The notes beneath the pieces were generated by a model that saw only the letters and a program-made list of their open reading frames with translations, did no database searches and was not told where the DNA came from. This document shows, one piece after another, positions 31,355 to 39,288 of a stretch of DNA of 56,465 nucleotides. Numbering within the stretch: position 1 is the first letter of the stretch; every line of letters begins with the position of its first letter. Origin of the DNA: an uncultured Chloroflexota bacterium. GTDB lineage: Bacteria; Chloroflexota; Dehalococcoidia; CAUJGQ01. The DNA lies in contig CALFMN010000058.1 of NCBI GenBank assembly GCA_937879875.1, positions 1 through 56,465 on the forward strand, in the 5' to 3' direction. The translations under genes were made by a program, and so were the position numbers.

Positions 31355-34300
31355 TCAGTCCTCCAGCGGAGTCCCTGCCCAGTCGCGGGCGAGAGTCGCT
31401 TCCGCCGTAACCGGCACATCGGCCAGCAGTTCCCGTCCGGCGGCTTCCATGTGACTGGTGAGCCATGCGGCGACGGCTGCGGCCTCACCGCGATCCGCTT
31501 CAACCAGCACTTCGTCGTGCACCGTGCCGACAATCAGCGCGGTGGGGTACGCGGCACGGTCGGCGACGAGACGGGCGAGTGCGATCTTAATGAGGTCGGC
31601 CCCGCTGCCCTGAATCGGCGAGTTGAGCCTGTCGGTGAAGCGCTCGACGCCGAGGCGGCGGCGGCCCGCCAGCGTGCGCGTCTCCGTCGCCGCAGTGCGC
31701 CGTACCTGCTCCTGCCAGCGGCGCAGACCGGGATAGGCTTGAAAGAAGCGCGCGCGGAGCCGCGCCGCCTCGGCTTCGGTGAGCTGCACGCCGTAGTTGT
31801 TGGCGGCATACTGCTGCAAGCCCCGCGCGCCCTGGCCGTAGAGCAAACCAAACGCCGCCGCCTTTGCCGTCTGCCGGTCGTCCTTCGTCACCGCGTCGAG
31901 CGGCTTCCCCAGCACCAGCGCGGCCGTGCTGGTGTGCAGGTCCGCGCCCTCGGCGAACGCTGCGAGCAGCGCGGCGTCGCCACTGACCTGCGCGGCGATG
32001 CGCAGCTCGATCTGGCTGTAGTCGCTCTTAATCAGGCAGCGCCCTGGCGCCGGGGCGAAGCAGGCGCGGTAGTCGCGCCTGCGCGGGATGTTCTGCACGT
32101 TCGGATTGCTGCTGGAGGCGCGGCCCGTCTGGGCGCCGATCTGACGGAAGTCCGAGTGAATGCGGCCGGTGCTCGTGTGCACAAAGCGGCGGAACTCGAC
32201 ACCGTACGCCCCCGCCCGTCGCGCGGCTTCCCGATACAACAGCAATTTCTCGGCCAGTGGTTCACGGCCGGCGATCGCCTTCAGCGCCGCCTCGTCCGTG
32301 CGGTCCAGTCGATGCCCGCGCCGCTCCAGCAGGCGCCTGATCTGCGTGGGCGAGGCCCATTTGACCGTCGAATCGCCCAGCAGGTTGGCGCTGCCGGCAA
32401 GGTCGGTAAGTTCGCTCTCCAGTCGCAGTTGTTCCGCCATAGCCGTGTCGGCAAGCGTGAGCCACGCCTCAAGGTCGAACGGCGCACCGCTGTACGTCAT
32501 CCAGGCGAGGGCGGGCAGCGCCCCCATCTCAATCGCGGCAACACGGTCCAGCCCGGCCGCGCGGGCTTCGGCGCGCAGCTTCTCGGAAAGCGGCAGGAGG
32601 ATCGCGGCGTCGTGGGCGGCGTAGCGGATCTGAGCCTCGCTGAGTGGGCCGCTCCAGTCGGAATGCTGCGGCGTCTTGTCGAGCGTGCGCCCGAGATAGC
32701 GTTCGGCGACGCCGGCCAGCGTGTGCGTGCCCTTCGGCTCAGCGAGGCCCGCGTGCAGCACCTGCGACAGCAGCATCGTGTCGCACAAACGCTCGCCGAC
32801 TGGCAGCGGCAGCCCCGCGGCCAGAGCAAAGCGCAGGTCGAAATTCGCGTTGTGGCCGATCAGTGTCGGCCCTTCCGCGCCGGCGAAGAGGGGAAGGAGT
32901 AGCCGCGGATCGACGTGGAGCGCGTCAATGACGTACACCGTCTCCGGCGTGGCCAGTTGCACGAGGCGCAGGCGGTCGCGGTGTGGGTCGAGGCCGGTGG
33001 TCTCGCAGTCGAATCCGAGCACCGGCCGACGGCGCAGCTCCGGCAGGAGATCGCGGAGGCGGGCGGCGTCGGTGACGCGCACAATCCCCCCGATGGCGGA
33101 ACCGGCAGTAACACATGATTCTTTGGAGCGGGACTGCAACCCTGCGTCAGCAGCGTCAGCAGCGTCAGCACGCGCTTCCGTAGGCGTGAAATCCATCCGT
33201 GCGGCTGACGCAGGCCCTGCTGCTGCGTCAGCACGGGGCTGTTCTGCGTCAGCAGCGGCGGCTCCTGCGTCAGCAAAATGGGCAGTTTCACGCCTGTCGC
33301 TGACGCTGCTGACGCTGCTGACGCAGGATTCCCCCTCTGGTTCCAAAAGCTGCAGTTTAATGAGCCGCCGGCCGGCGTGCCCTTCGCGCAACCACTCCAC
33401 CAGCACTCCCGCCATGCGGAGATTCGGTGCGAGCCGGCGGAGGGCATCGCTCAGCATCTTGCTGTTGACCGGCCAGTTCTTGCGGCGGCTGCGCTTCTCA
33501 TCGCCCGCGTCGGCGTACTCGCCGAGCACACTCAGCAACTCCGTCGCCGTGCCGGTCCACTCACCGGACGTGATGCCCTGCAGGTGCTGCAGCAGCGGGT
33601 CGTAGATCGGCGAGGCCTCCAGCGGCAGCGCGCTCGTCTCGGCCTGATTTCGGTCATAGACCGAAAGGAAGCGGCGCGGCGACTGGCCCAGCGCCTTCGC
33701 CACGGCCGCGCCGAACGCGGCGAAATCCGCCATGCGCGGCAGGCGCTGGAAGCGCAACGCCTCGGCCTCGTACAGCGCGCGGCTCACCAGCGAGAACAAC
33801 GCGCCGACGATGCGCGGGTGGGCTGCTTCAAACGCCGCCCAGAACTCCTCTTCGCGGCGGCGCTCCTCGAGCTGGGGCAGATACTGCAGGATGGTGCGGT
33901 CGAGCAGGTCGGCGCGGGTAACGAACTCCTCGATGCCCGTGAACAGCAGCGGGCGCTGGGCGTCAAACAGCACTTCCTCGCCGTCGCTGTACAGCTCACG
34001 GGTGCTGAAGCCGCCGCCCGTCGCTAGGCGGCACGCCGCGTCGCTGAGCCAGACCGGGATGCGGCTGATATTGTCAAAGGCCAGGATCCAGCTATTCGCC
34101 GCCGCGACGTGCAGATCGCGCACGTCGCGCGGCTCGGCGCGCAGCGGCGCGGCGTTGGGATCGATGCAACTGCGCAGGGCACGCGCCGTGGTGGACTTGG
34201 CCGAGCCTTGCAAGGCGCTGAGCGCCAGCACCGGATATGGCCCCCGGCCGCGCACGGCCTGCGCCAGCCAGGCGTAGGTCAGCAGCGCGTCATCGTCGCC

Positions 34301-35074
34301 GGCAACATTAAGGAAAGGCCGCAGGTCATCCAGCGTGCCGCCGGGGATGGGTTCGGGCAGAGCCAGCAAGCCGCGCGGCCGGCGGAAGCGCACGGTAGCG
34401 GGAGCGCGATCGCGGATCTGCCAGCCGCCCGCGGTAATCGCCGCGACGTGCCAGCCGGAATCGCCGAGATCGACATAGACCGTGCCGGCCACTTCGGCCA
34501 CGCGCAGGGCGACGGCGATTTCCGGGCCTTCGAAGAGCGCCCGGCCCGAGAGGACGGCGATCGCATCCTGCGTCGCCTGACTACCCGGCGTCGCGCCTTC
34601 GCGCAGATAGAACCGCCGCGCCGTCCATTCCTTGAAACCGCGACTGCGAATCGGCCATGTCTCGGCGTGGCCGTCAACGACGTACGTGGCGTAGCCGGTC
34701 CCGTCCGGGGCGTGGAAGAGTTCGATGTCCAGTTCGTCGGCGAGTTTGGTCAAACGGGTCGCCTGCGACGGTCCACGGCCGGCGGACTCGTTCGTAGCTT
34801 CGCCGGCAGTCCGCTCGCGCGCCACCGCGCCGAGGGCCAGGAGTTCCGCGGCAACGTCCGCGCCGGGCGCCGCGCTGCCGTTCACCGAGGCGGCGAAGGC
34901 GGCGCGCTCGTCGGACGCGTAGAGGTCCATCCGCTCGGTGTGCAGCAGAGAACCGTCGCGACTGAGCGAGACGACGGGCTTGCCACGCGTGGGCGCATCG
35001 ACGGTGTAGCCGTGCCCGCTGTCGAACGTCACCGCGCCGTCGGGGAGTTCTTCGAAGTTAAGCGTGCTAGCCAA
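31355..35074 (-). CDS. Fused P-loop helicase-like ATPase and family A DNA polymerase
   Basis: A 1239-residue fusion. Residues ~110-560 match an ATPase found in integrated elements: Walker A ALQGSAKSTT (287-296), Walker B SWILAFDNIS (Asp334), then TRELYSDGEEVLFDAQRP. Residues ~580-660 are an Ala/Asp/Ser linker encoded by octamer repeats. Residues ~665-840 are a DnaQ-like 3'-5' exonuclease: GFDCETTG (Asp689, Glu691), IGHNANFD, YAAHD. Residues ~850-1239 are a Pol I-type polymerase: motif A LIKSDYSQIELR (Asp1018), motif B DRQTAKAAAFGLLYG, motif C VHDEV (Asp1187). Both exonuclease and polymerase motifs are intact. No 5' nuclease or primase domain is present. It is likely the element's replicase. 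It overlaps the zinc-finger gene upstream by 8 bp. Confidence 0.88.
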   Translation of the reverse strand: MASTLNFEELPDGAVTFDSGHGYTVDAPTRGKPVVSLSRDGSLLHTERMDLYASDERAAFAASVNGSAAPGADVAAELLALGAVARERTAGEATNESAGRGPSQATRLTKLADELDIELFHAPDGTGYATYVVDGHAETWPIRSRGFKEWTARRFYLREGATPGSQATQDAIAVLSGRALFEGPEIAVALRVAEVAGTVYVDLGDSGWHVAAITAGGWQIRDRAPATVRFRRPRGLLALPEPIPGGTLDDLRPFLNVAGDDDALLTYAWLAQAVRGRGPYPVLALSALQGSAKSTTARALRSCIDPNAAPLRAEPRDVRDLHVAAANSWILAFDNISRIPVWLSDAACRLATGGGFSTRELYSDGEEVLFDAQRPLLFTGIEEFVTRADLLDRTILQYLPQLEERRREEEFWAAFEAAHPRIVGALFSLVSRALYEAEALRFQRLPRMADFAAFGAAVAKALGQSPRRFLSVYDRNQAETSALPLEASPIYDPLLQHLQGITSGEWTGTATELLSVLGEYADAGDEKRSRRKNWPVNSKMLSDALRRLAPNLRMAGVLVEWLREGHAGRRLIKLQLLEPEGESCVSSVSSVSDRRETAHFADAGAAAADAEQPRADAAAGPASAARMDFTPTEARADAADAADAGLQSRSKESCVTAGSAIGGIVRVTDAARLRDLLPELRRRPVLGFDCETTGLDPHRDRLRLVQLATPETVYVIDALHVDPRLLLPLFAGAEGPTLIGHNANFDLRFALAAGLPLPVGERLCDTMLLSQVLHAGLAEPKGTHTLAGVAERYLGRTLDKTPQHSDWSGPLSEAQIRYAAHDAAILLPLSEKLRAEARAAGLDRVAAIEMGALPALAWMTYSGAPFDLEAWLTLADTAMAEQLRLESELTDLAGSANLLGDSTVKWASPTQIRRLLERRGHRLDRTDEAALKAIAGREPLAEKLLLYREAARRAGAYGVEFRRFVHTSTGRIHSDFRQIGAQTGRASSSNPNVQNIPRRRDYRACFAPAPGRCLIKSDYSQIELRIAAQVSGDAALLAAFAEGADLHTSTAALVLGKPLDAVTKDDRQTAKAAAFGLLYGQGARGLQQYAANNYGVQLTEAEAARLRARFFQAYPGLRRWQEQVRRTAATETRTLAGRRRLGVERFTDRLNSPIQGSGADLIKIALARLVADRAAYPTALIVGTVHDEVLVEADRGEAAAVAAWLTSHMEAAGRELLADVPVTAEATLARDWAGTPLED
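33143..33325. repeat. Ten-copy GCGTCAGC array with 27-bp terminal inverted repeat (candidate origin)
   Basis: GCGTCAGC occurs at 33144, 33153, 33162, 33225, 33246 and 33267, and its complement GCTGACGC at 33204, 33299, 33308 and 33317. The outer three-copy runs have a 9-bp period and form a perfect 27-bp inverted repeat (33143-33169 with 33299-33325). It encodes the linker of the replicase. Another copy lies at 26185-26192, upstream of the integrase gene. Confidence 0.7.
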
Positions 35075-35507
35075 TGGTGATCACCCCGCGGCGTGGTTGT
35101 CGGGTCGGGTTGCTGGTGGCAGGCGGGCCGTACTGCGTCGTGAGCCAAGCCACGGCCTGCCGGTAGGGGCAGCCGCGCAAGAGCAGCGCCAGGTCGATCA
35201 CCGAGCCGGCTTTGCGGCAGCTACGGCACCACCAGCGGCCCTCGGGAAAGATGAGCACGCAGCGCCCGCTCTTGCTACCGTGGACGGGCTCGTGACCCGT
35301 GTCGCTGAAGCCGCCGCGCCGGGCATGCACGGTGTTCCCGAGCCGCTCGAAGAGCGCCACGACGACGGCGGCACCCCACGGGGCGGGACGATCCGTGACC
35401 ACGTGCTGCGGGCGCTGCAGGCGAGCAAGCTGCGCCTCAGCGAGGCGACGCACGGCCGGATCGGGGCTGGTGCGCATGGCGGCGTAGCGGCGCGGCGGAG
35501 AGTTCAT
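35067..35507 (-). CDS. CHC2-like zinc-finger protein (primase zinc-binding type)
   Basis: A 146-residue protein whose C-terminal half reads GRCVLIFPEGRWWCRSCRKAGSVIDLALLL, then RQAVAWLTTQYG. This matches the zinc-binding (CHC2) domain of DnaG-type primases: C..F......C.C...G..ID......G....A...L. No TOPRIM or other catalytic primase domain follows, so it may recognise templates for the adjacent polymerase or a host primase. The usual His before the first Cys is not obvious. Start ATG 35507 is the most family-like; upstream in-frame ATGs exist. Confidence 0.65.
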   Translation of the reverse strand: MNSPPRRYAAMRTSPDPAVRRLAEAQLARLQRPQHVVTDRPAPWGAAVVVALFERLGNTVHARRGGFSDTGHEPVHGSKSGRCVLIFPEGRWWCRSCRKAGSVIDLALLLRGCPYRQAVAWLTTQYGPPATSNPTRQPRRGVITIG

Positions 35508-35643
35508 CGGCCGCCCCCGAATGAGTGACCACAGTTCGCGCATGACGCGAACCAGGAGCGAGTGGCGGCAGCGAAAATCGGAACGCCCCATACGCCGCAC
35601 GCGGGGCAGGGAATGCGCGGCGCCGGAACCGGCGCCGGCCCGG

Positions 35644-35847
35644 TCATCGGGTATCACCCGCCGGCTCAGACACCGCGGGGCCGGTCGCGCCGCTCAGGAG
35701 CTGGTCGAGGCGGCGGACCGGCACAACCAGCCGGCGGCCGATTCGGATCGCCGGCAGATCTCCAGCACGTGCCGCGTTGTAAGCGGTGTTGCGGCCAATC
35801 CCCAGACGGCGTGCCGCCTGCTCGATCGTTACGGTTTCAGGCATCAT
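35644..35847 (-). CDS. Excisionase-like HTH protein
   Basis: A 67-residue AlpA/excisionase-type helix-turn-helix protein: MPETVTIEQAARRLGIGRNT, AYNAARAGDLPAIRIGRRLVVPVRRLDQLL. It is the first gene of the long leftward replication operon. GGGAGG precedes ATG 35847 (or 35844). It may regulate the operon through the direct repeats upstream, or assist excision. Confidence 0.8.
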   Translation of the reverse strand: MMPETVTIEQAARRLGIGRNTAYNAARAGDLPAIRIGRRLVVPVRRLDQLLSGATGPAVSEPAGDTR

Positions 35848-35855
35848 TACGACCT

Positions 35856-35902
35856 CCCCGGCGTACCGATGCTACCAGCATTACCCCCGGCGTACCGATG
35901 CT
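35856..35902. promoter_or_regulatory. Direct-repeat operator between divergent genes
   Basis: CCCCGGCGTACCGATGCT occurs twice, at 35856-35873 and 35885-35902 (29 bases apart). ATGCTACCAGCAT, an inverted repeat, overlaps the first. It sits between the HTH gene (leftward) and the gene at 35943 (rightward). Confidence 0.55.
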
Positions 35903-35942
35903 GCTAAGCTGTATTCGTGACCTAAACGTGACAGGGTGAACG

Positions 35943-36887
35943 GTGAACGCACGACAGGAAGTTCAGGCTATGGCGGTGAACGTAATGACCGCTGATGGGC
36001 TGATCGGCACGTCGCTGATAGCCACCAGCCGACTGATCGTGCCGCCGCACCTCGCGGTGATAGGTCCGTATCTCTATTGGAGCCACGCATCCGAGAGTGG
36101 AGCGGCACGACTCGTATCAGGCAAGCGAGCGTTCGATGAGTTCATGAAGCTGCGTGATCGTGCGGGGATACTCACATTTGCGCGCAAGTACGGCGTTCTG
36201 CGACTTTGCGAGCACGGTCTACCCGCGACACACAATCCTGGATCGCTCCCGGCCAATCTTGGTGGCTCAATTTACGCCGGTTGCGAGATTCTGCGGTTGG
36301 GCGCGGTACAACGGCAACTGAGCGGAGCCGACTTCCGCGAACGAACGACGCCGTGGCGCAGCTTCGCGAGGCAGGCGCGCGCGATGCTCGCCCTTGCTGT
36401 TGATCTGCACACGGGTCGAAGCGGAAAAGCCGCGTATTGGCGCATCCTACGTCGATCGTGGCCTCGACTGGCGTGGGCCACCCTGCAAAGTGGTTCGACC
36501 GTGGAGCAGGAGTGGTCCGCACTGACGCTGTACGTGAACGACTGGCTGGCACTCGGCGGTGTACGCCCGATCATGCTTATGGACGCCGCAGGATGTTCCC
36601 CGAAGTTACGGTTACAGGTCAGCCTCTTCGGTATCCTGGCGGTTCAACTGTTCCTGGCCATCGCCCGCGCCAGTACCTACGCGTGGTGTGACGGCTGCGG
36701 CGGCCTCTACGAACCTGCAGAACGCCGCCCGAAGAGCGGACAGCGTCATTTTTGCCCCGGCTGCCGGGGGAGTTCGATCCCCGCACGTCTCCGCAAGGAG
36801 AATCAGCGGACCAAGCAGCGCAGCGGAAAAACGGCAGGCGGCACGCACGGTCAGTCATCTCCGAGCGCGGGCACAGTCGCTACGTGA
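35943..36887 (+). CDS. Hypothetical protein with C-terminal zinc ribbon
   Basis: A 314-residue protein, lower in GC than its neighbours. Most of the chain is not recognised (GPYLYWSHASESGAARLVSG; FDEFMKLRDRAGILTFARKYG). The C-terminus CDGCGGLYEPAERRPKSGQR, HFCPGC, then PARLRKENQR is a four-Cys ribbon with a basic tail, like CGNR-type DNA-binding ends. GTG 35943 or ATG 35970 could start it. It is the last gene before attR, divergent from the replication operon; a regulator is plausible. Confidence 0.6.
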   Translation: MNARQEVQAMAVNVMTADGLIGTSLIATSRLIVPPHLAVIGPYLYWSHASESGAARLVSGKRAFDEFMKLRDRAGILTFARKYGVLRLCEHGLPATHNPGSLPANLGGSIYAGCEILRLGAVQRQLSGADFRERTTPWRSFARQARAMLALAVDLHTGRSGKAAYWRILRRSWPRLAWATLQSGSTVEQEWSALTLYVNDWLALGGVRPIMLMDAAGCSPKLRLQVSLFGILAVQLFLAIARASTYAWCDGCGGLYEPAERRPKSGQRHFCPGCRGSSIPARLRKENQRTKQRSGKTAGGTHGQSSPSAGTVAT

Positions 36888-36897
36888 GCGCCCCGCC

Positions 36898-36939
36898 GGC
36901 AGCAAAACGGCAGCAAAACCAGTCGGCAGGCAGCAAAAC
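36898..36939 (+). promoter_or_regulatory. Integrase arm-type sites, right (three GGCAGCAAAAC)
   Basis: Copies at 36898-36908, 36909-36919 and 36929-36939, spaced 11 and 20 bases. They match the two copies beside attL in sequence and orientation. Confidence 0.55.
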
Positions 36940-37027
36940 GCGACGGCACTGGCGGGCATCTACTCCGCCGATTCATGCGTGGGGAAGGGACGGAAGGGCA
37001 GCGAACGGGCGCTATTGACACGGCTCC

Positions 37028-37070
37028 CGCCAAGCTGCACTTCGCGACCACGGCCCGGATCGGCGCCTGA
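37028..37070 (+). other. attR, duplicated rnhC 3' end
   Basis: Encodes AKLHFATTARIGA-stop without the rest of rnhC. Identical to attL over 31 bases (37028-37058), then two mismatches. Confidence 0.85.
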
Positions 37071-37077
37071 GCCGCGG

Positions 37078-37977
37078 TCAGTAGGGCGACTGGCAGTACG
37101 GCCGCTCTGCACCGGGCCAGGGCTGCGCCCGCAGGCAGGCCGCATGCACCGCTTGCGGCGTCAGCGTATAGAGCACCGCGCTTTCGCCTCCAAGGCCGCC
37201 CAGGGCCAGCAGCAGCGCAGCCGCAAGCAGCAGGCGCCGCGGCACGGAGGAGCGCTGCGGCGGCTCGACGCCGCCGGCGTCCGCATCAGATACAGCCGGC
37301 ACCGCCCCGAACGCCGACTTCAGCAGCCAGTGCAGCAGCGCGCCGAACGGGAGCAGCAGGATCGTGAGCACGGCCGTGGCCAGCACCGCGACGAACACCC
37401 CGCCTTGTATCGCGTCGGACAGCGCGTTGCTGTTGAGGTCGAACACCGTTTGGAAGCGTGAGAGCAGCGGCCCCTGAGCGATCAGCCAGAGCACGACGAA
37501 GCCAGCAAGCAGCGGCAGGCGAACGCGCCAGCGCCGAATCGCCATCCCGAAGAGCACGAGCACCAGACTCGTGTACAGCATGAAGTAGGGCGCAAGACCG
37601 TAGCTCAGCTCGCGCAGCGGGATGTCATCAAAAGCCGGATTGATACTCGGCACGTCGCCGCTGCGCAGGAAGAAGAGCACCGGATCGGCGTAGATCAGCA
37701 GGCTGTTGGCGACGATCAGCACGAGCGCCAGCAGGAACGCGCAGGCGAGGACACGGGTGCGCGTCCGATGGGGCTGCTGGTAGAGCGTCGCCAGCCACCA
37801 GAGCAACCCCAGCGTCATCGCCAGCCAGATCGTCACGATCAGCAGCCTGAACGCGCGGCGCGGCAGGTCGGGCGCCTCGACGACGATGGCGATGGCAACG
37901 AGGAACTGGAACCCCAGCAGCAGCGCCAACACCGACCATGCAAATGGCCTTCGGCTGATCCCGGTCGAACGCTGCAT
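37078..37977 (-). CDS. Multi-pass membrane protein of unknown function
   Basis: A 299-residue protein with about seven hydrophobic segments: WSVLALLLGFQFLVAIAIVV, LLIVTIWLAMTLGLLWWLA, VLACAFLLALVLIVANSLLI, YFMLYTSLVLVLFGMAI, LPLLAGFVVLWLIAQGPLL, GGVFVAVLATAVLTILLLPF and LLLAAALLLALGGLGG. No conserved catalytic motif was seen. ATG 37977 has GGAGG 6 bases upstream; a start at 38007 is less likely. It lies directly outside attR and its stop is 7 bases from the repeat. Confidence 0.65.
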   Translation of the reverse strand: MQRSTGISRRPFAWSVLALLLGFQFLVAIAIVVEAPDLPRRAFRLLIVTIWLAMTLGLLWWLATLYQQPHRTRTRVLACAFLLALVLIVANSLLIYADPVLFFLRSGDVPSINPAFDDIPLRELSYGLAPYFMLYTSLVLVLFGMAIRRWRVRLPLLAGFVVLWLIAQGPLLSRFQTVFDLNSNALSDAIQGGVFVAVLATAVLTILLLPFGALLHWLLKSAFGAVPAVSDADAGGVEPPQRSSVPRRLLLAAALLLALGGLGGESAVLYTLTPQAVHAACLRAQPWPGAERPYCQSPY

Positions 37978-38143
37978 CGTCGCCCTCCTCGTCACTGCAT
38001 CGGCCATCGCTCCGGCTCGATCTGCAGCGAGTATGCCAATGCCGCGACGAGACCGCTTGAGCTGCGGCTCACGGGCGCCTTACATGTGTCTGATATCTGC
38101 GAGGAGTGCAGCACAGCCACGCCGCGCGCTCGCTGTACCGGGC

Positions 38144-38181
38144 AAAAAGCCCGCGGGAGCCATCTGCATGGCTCCCGCGGG
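38144..38181 (-). terminator. Intrinsic terminator of the aldo/keto reductase gene
   Basis: A 14-bp perfect stem (38150-38163 with 38168-38181, loop CTGC) is followed on the minus strand by TTTTT (complement of 38144-38148). It lies 32 bases beyond the stop at 38213. Confidence 0.85.
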
Positions 38182-38212
38182 TGCGAGTTGGAAGCGTCGG
38201 CTCGGCGCCCGC

Positions 38213-39151
38213 CTACGCGCGCTTCGTCGCGGCGTCGATCGCGGCCAGTTCGTCCGGCGCGAGCTTCCAGCCGATCGACTCGGCGTTCTGACGCACCTGG
38301 TCCGGGTTCATGGCGCCGGCGATCACGCTGCTCACCTGCGGCTGCTGTGCCAGCCACGACATCGCCAGTTCCAGCATCGAGCGGCCGGCGCCGTCGGCCA
38401 CGGCTTCGAGCTTCAGCAGCGTGTCGTAATTGCCTTCGTTGAGGATGCGCTGGCCCAGCGGCCCTTCCAGGCGCGTGCCCTTCGCCGGCCCCTGACCGGG
38501 GCGGTGCTTGCCGGTCAGAAAGCCGCTGGACAGTGGAAAGTACGGCAGAATGCCGAGGCCATACTTCGCGCAAACGCCGACCAACTCGCCTTCGATGCGG
38601 CGGTCCAGCAGGTTGTACTGGTTCTGCGCCGAGACGAACGGCGTCAGGTGCTCCGTCTTCGCCACCCAGGCCGCCTCGGTCGCCTGCGCCGCCGTGAAGT
38701 TGGAGTGGCCGATGTAGCGCAGATCGCCGGCGTGCACGAGATCGTCGAGCGCCCGCAGCGTCTCATCGATCGGCGTCTCCACGTCGGGGAAGTGGATCTG
38801 GTAGAGGTCGATGTAGTCGCTGCCCAGGCGGCGCAGCGAATCGTGCACCGCATCATAGATATAGCGACGCGAGCCGCCCTTCCACAGCGGCCCTTCGCCC
38901 ATCGATCCGGCGAACTTGCTGGCGATCACGGCATCGCGCCGCCGCCCCTTGAGCGCCTTGCCCAGCAGCTCTTCGGAGCCGCCGCGGTTGCCGTAGATGT
39001 CGGCCGTGTCGAACAGGTTGATGCCGAGGTCGAGCGCGGCGTTGACCACGGCGGCGGCGCCGGCCTCGTCCAGCCGGCCGCCGAAGTTGTTGCAGCCGAC
39101 ACCGACGGCGGAGACGAGCAGACCGGAGCGGCCCAGGTGACGGTACTCCAT
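38213..39151 (-). CDS. Aldo/keto reductase
   Basis: A 312-residue (alpha/beta)8 oxidoreductase: MEYRHLGRSGLLVSAVGVGC, INLFDTADIYGNRGGSEELL (Asp and Tyr of the catalytic tetrad), VIASKFAG (Lys), DLYQIHFPD (His), GHSNFTA, and NADPH-binding IAGAMNPDQVRQNAE. It reduces an aldehyde or ketone with NADPH; the substrate is unknown. ATG 39151 was chosen for GGAGGA 10 bases upstream; the frame extends to a TTG at 39169 that overlaps this site. It is a single gene with its own terminator. Confidence 0.9.
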   Translation of the reverse strand: MEYRHLGRSGLLVSAVGVGCNNFGGRLDEAGAAAVVNAALDLGINLFDTADIYGNRGGSEELLGKALKGRRRDAVIASKFAGSMGEGPLWKGGSRRYIYDAVHDSLRRLGSDYIDLYQIHFPDVETPIDETLRALDDLVHAGDLRYIGHSNFTAAQATEAAWVAKTEHLTPFVSAQNQYNLLDRRIEGELVGVCAKYGLGILPYFPLSSGFLTGKHRPGQGPAKGTRLEGPLGQRILNEGNYDTLLKLEAVADGAGRSMLELAMSWLAQQPQVSSVIAGAMNPDQVRQNAESIGWKLAPDELAAIDAATKRA

Positions 39152-39288
39152 AGCGGGCGGTTCCTCCAAACGCGTGATACGGCGGCCGCCGCCCTCGCGA
39201 GCGCCCGGCCGCCGCTATTCATACCACGTCTTTGCGCTCCGCGCCCCGCTGCTGCGGAGAACGCGGTGGGACGGGCTGGCGATTCTGC

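Larger units (their letters stand above)
24871..37070. mobile_element. Integrated element in the 3' end of rnhC (~12.2 kb)
   Basis: Bounded by direct repeats 24871-24913 and 37028-37070. It contains a tyrosine integrase next to attL, two excisionase-like HTH proteins, a rightward gene pair from a strong promoter, and two leftward operons. The second encodes a zinc-finger protein and a helicase-DNA polymerase. No capsid, portal, terminase, relaxase or type IV secretion genes were seen, so it resembles a phage-satellite or plasmid-like integrative element, not an intact prophage or ICE. Confidence 0.85.

Noticed and set aside
24871..37070. Complete prophage
   Set aside because: Integrase and replication genes are present, but no terminase, portal, capsid, tail or lysis genes were found.
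24871..37070. Conjugative element (ICE)
   Set aside because: No relaxase, coupling protein or type IV secretion genes.
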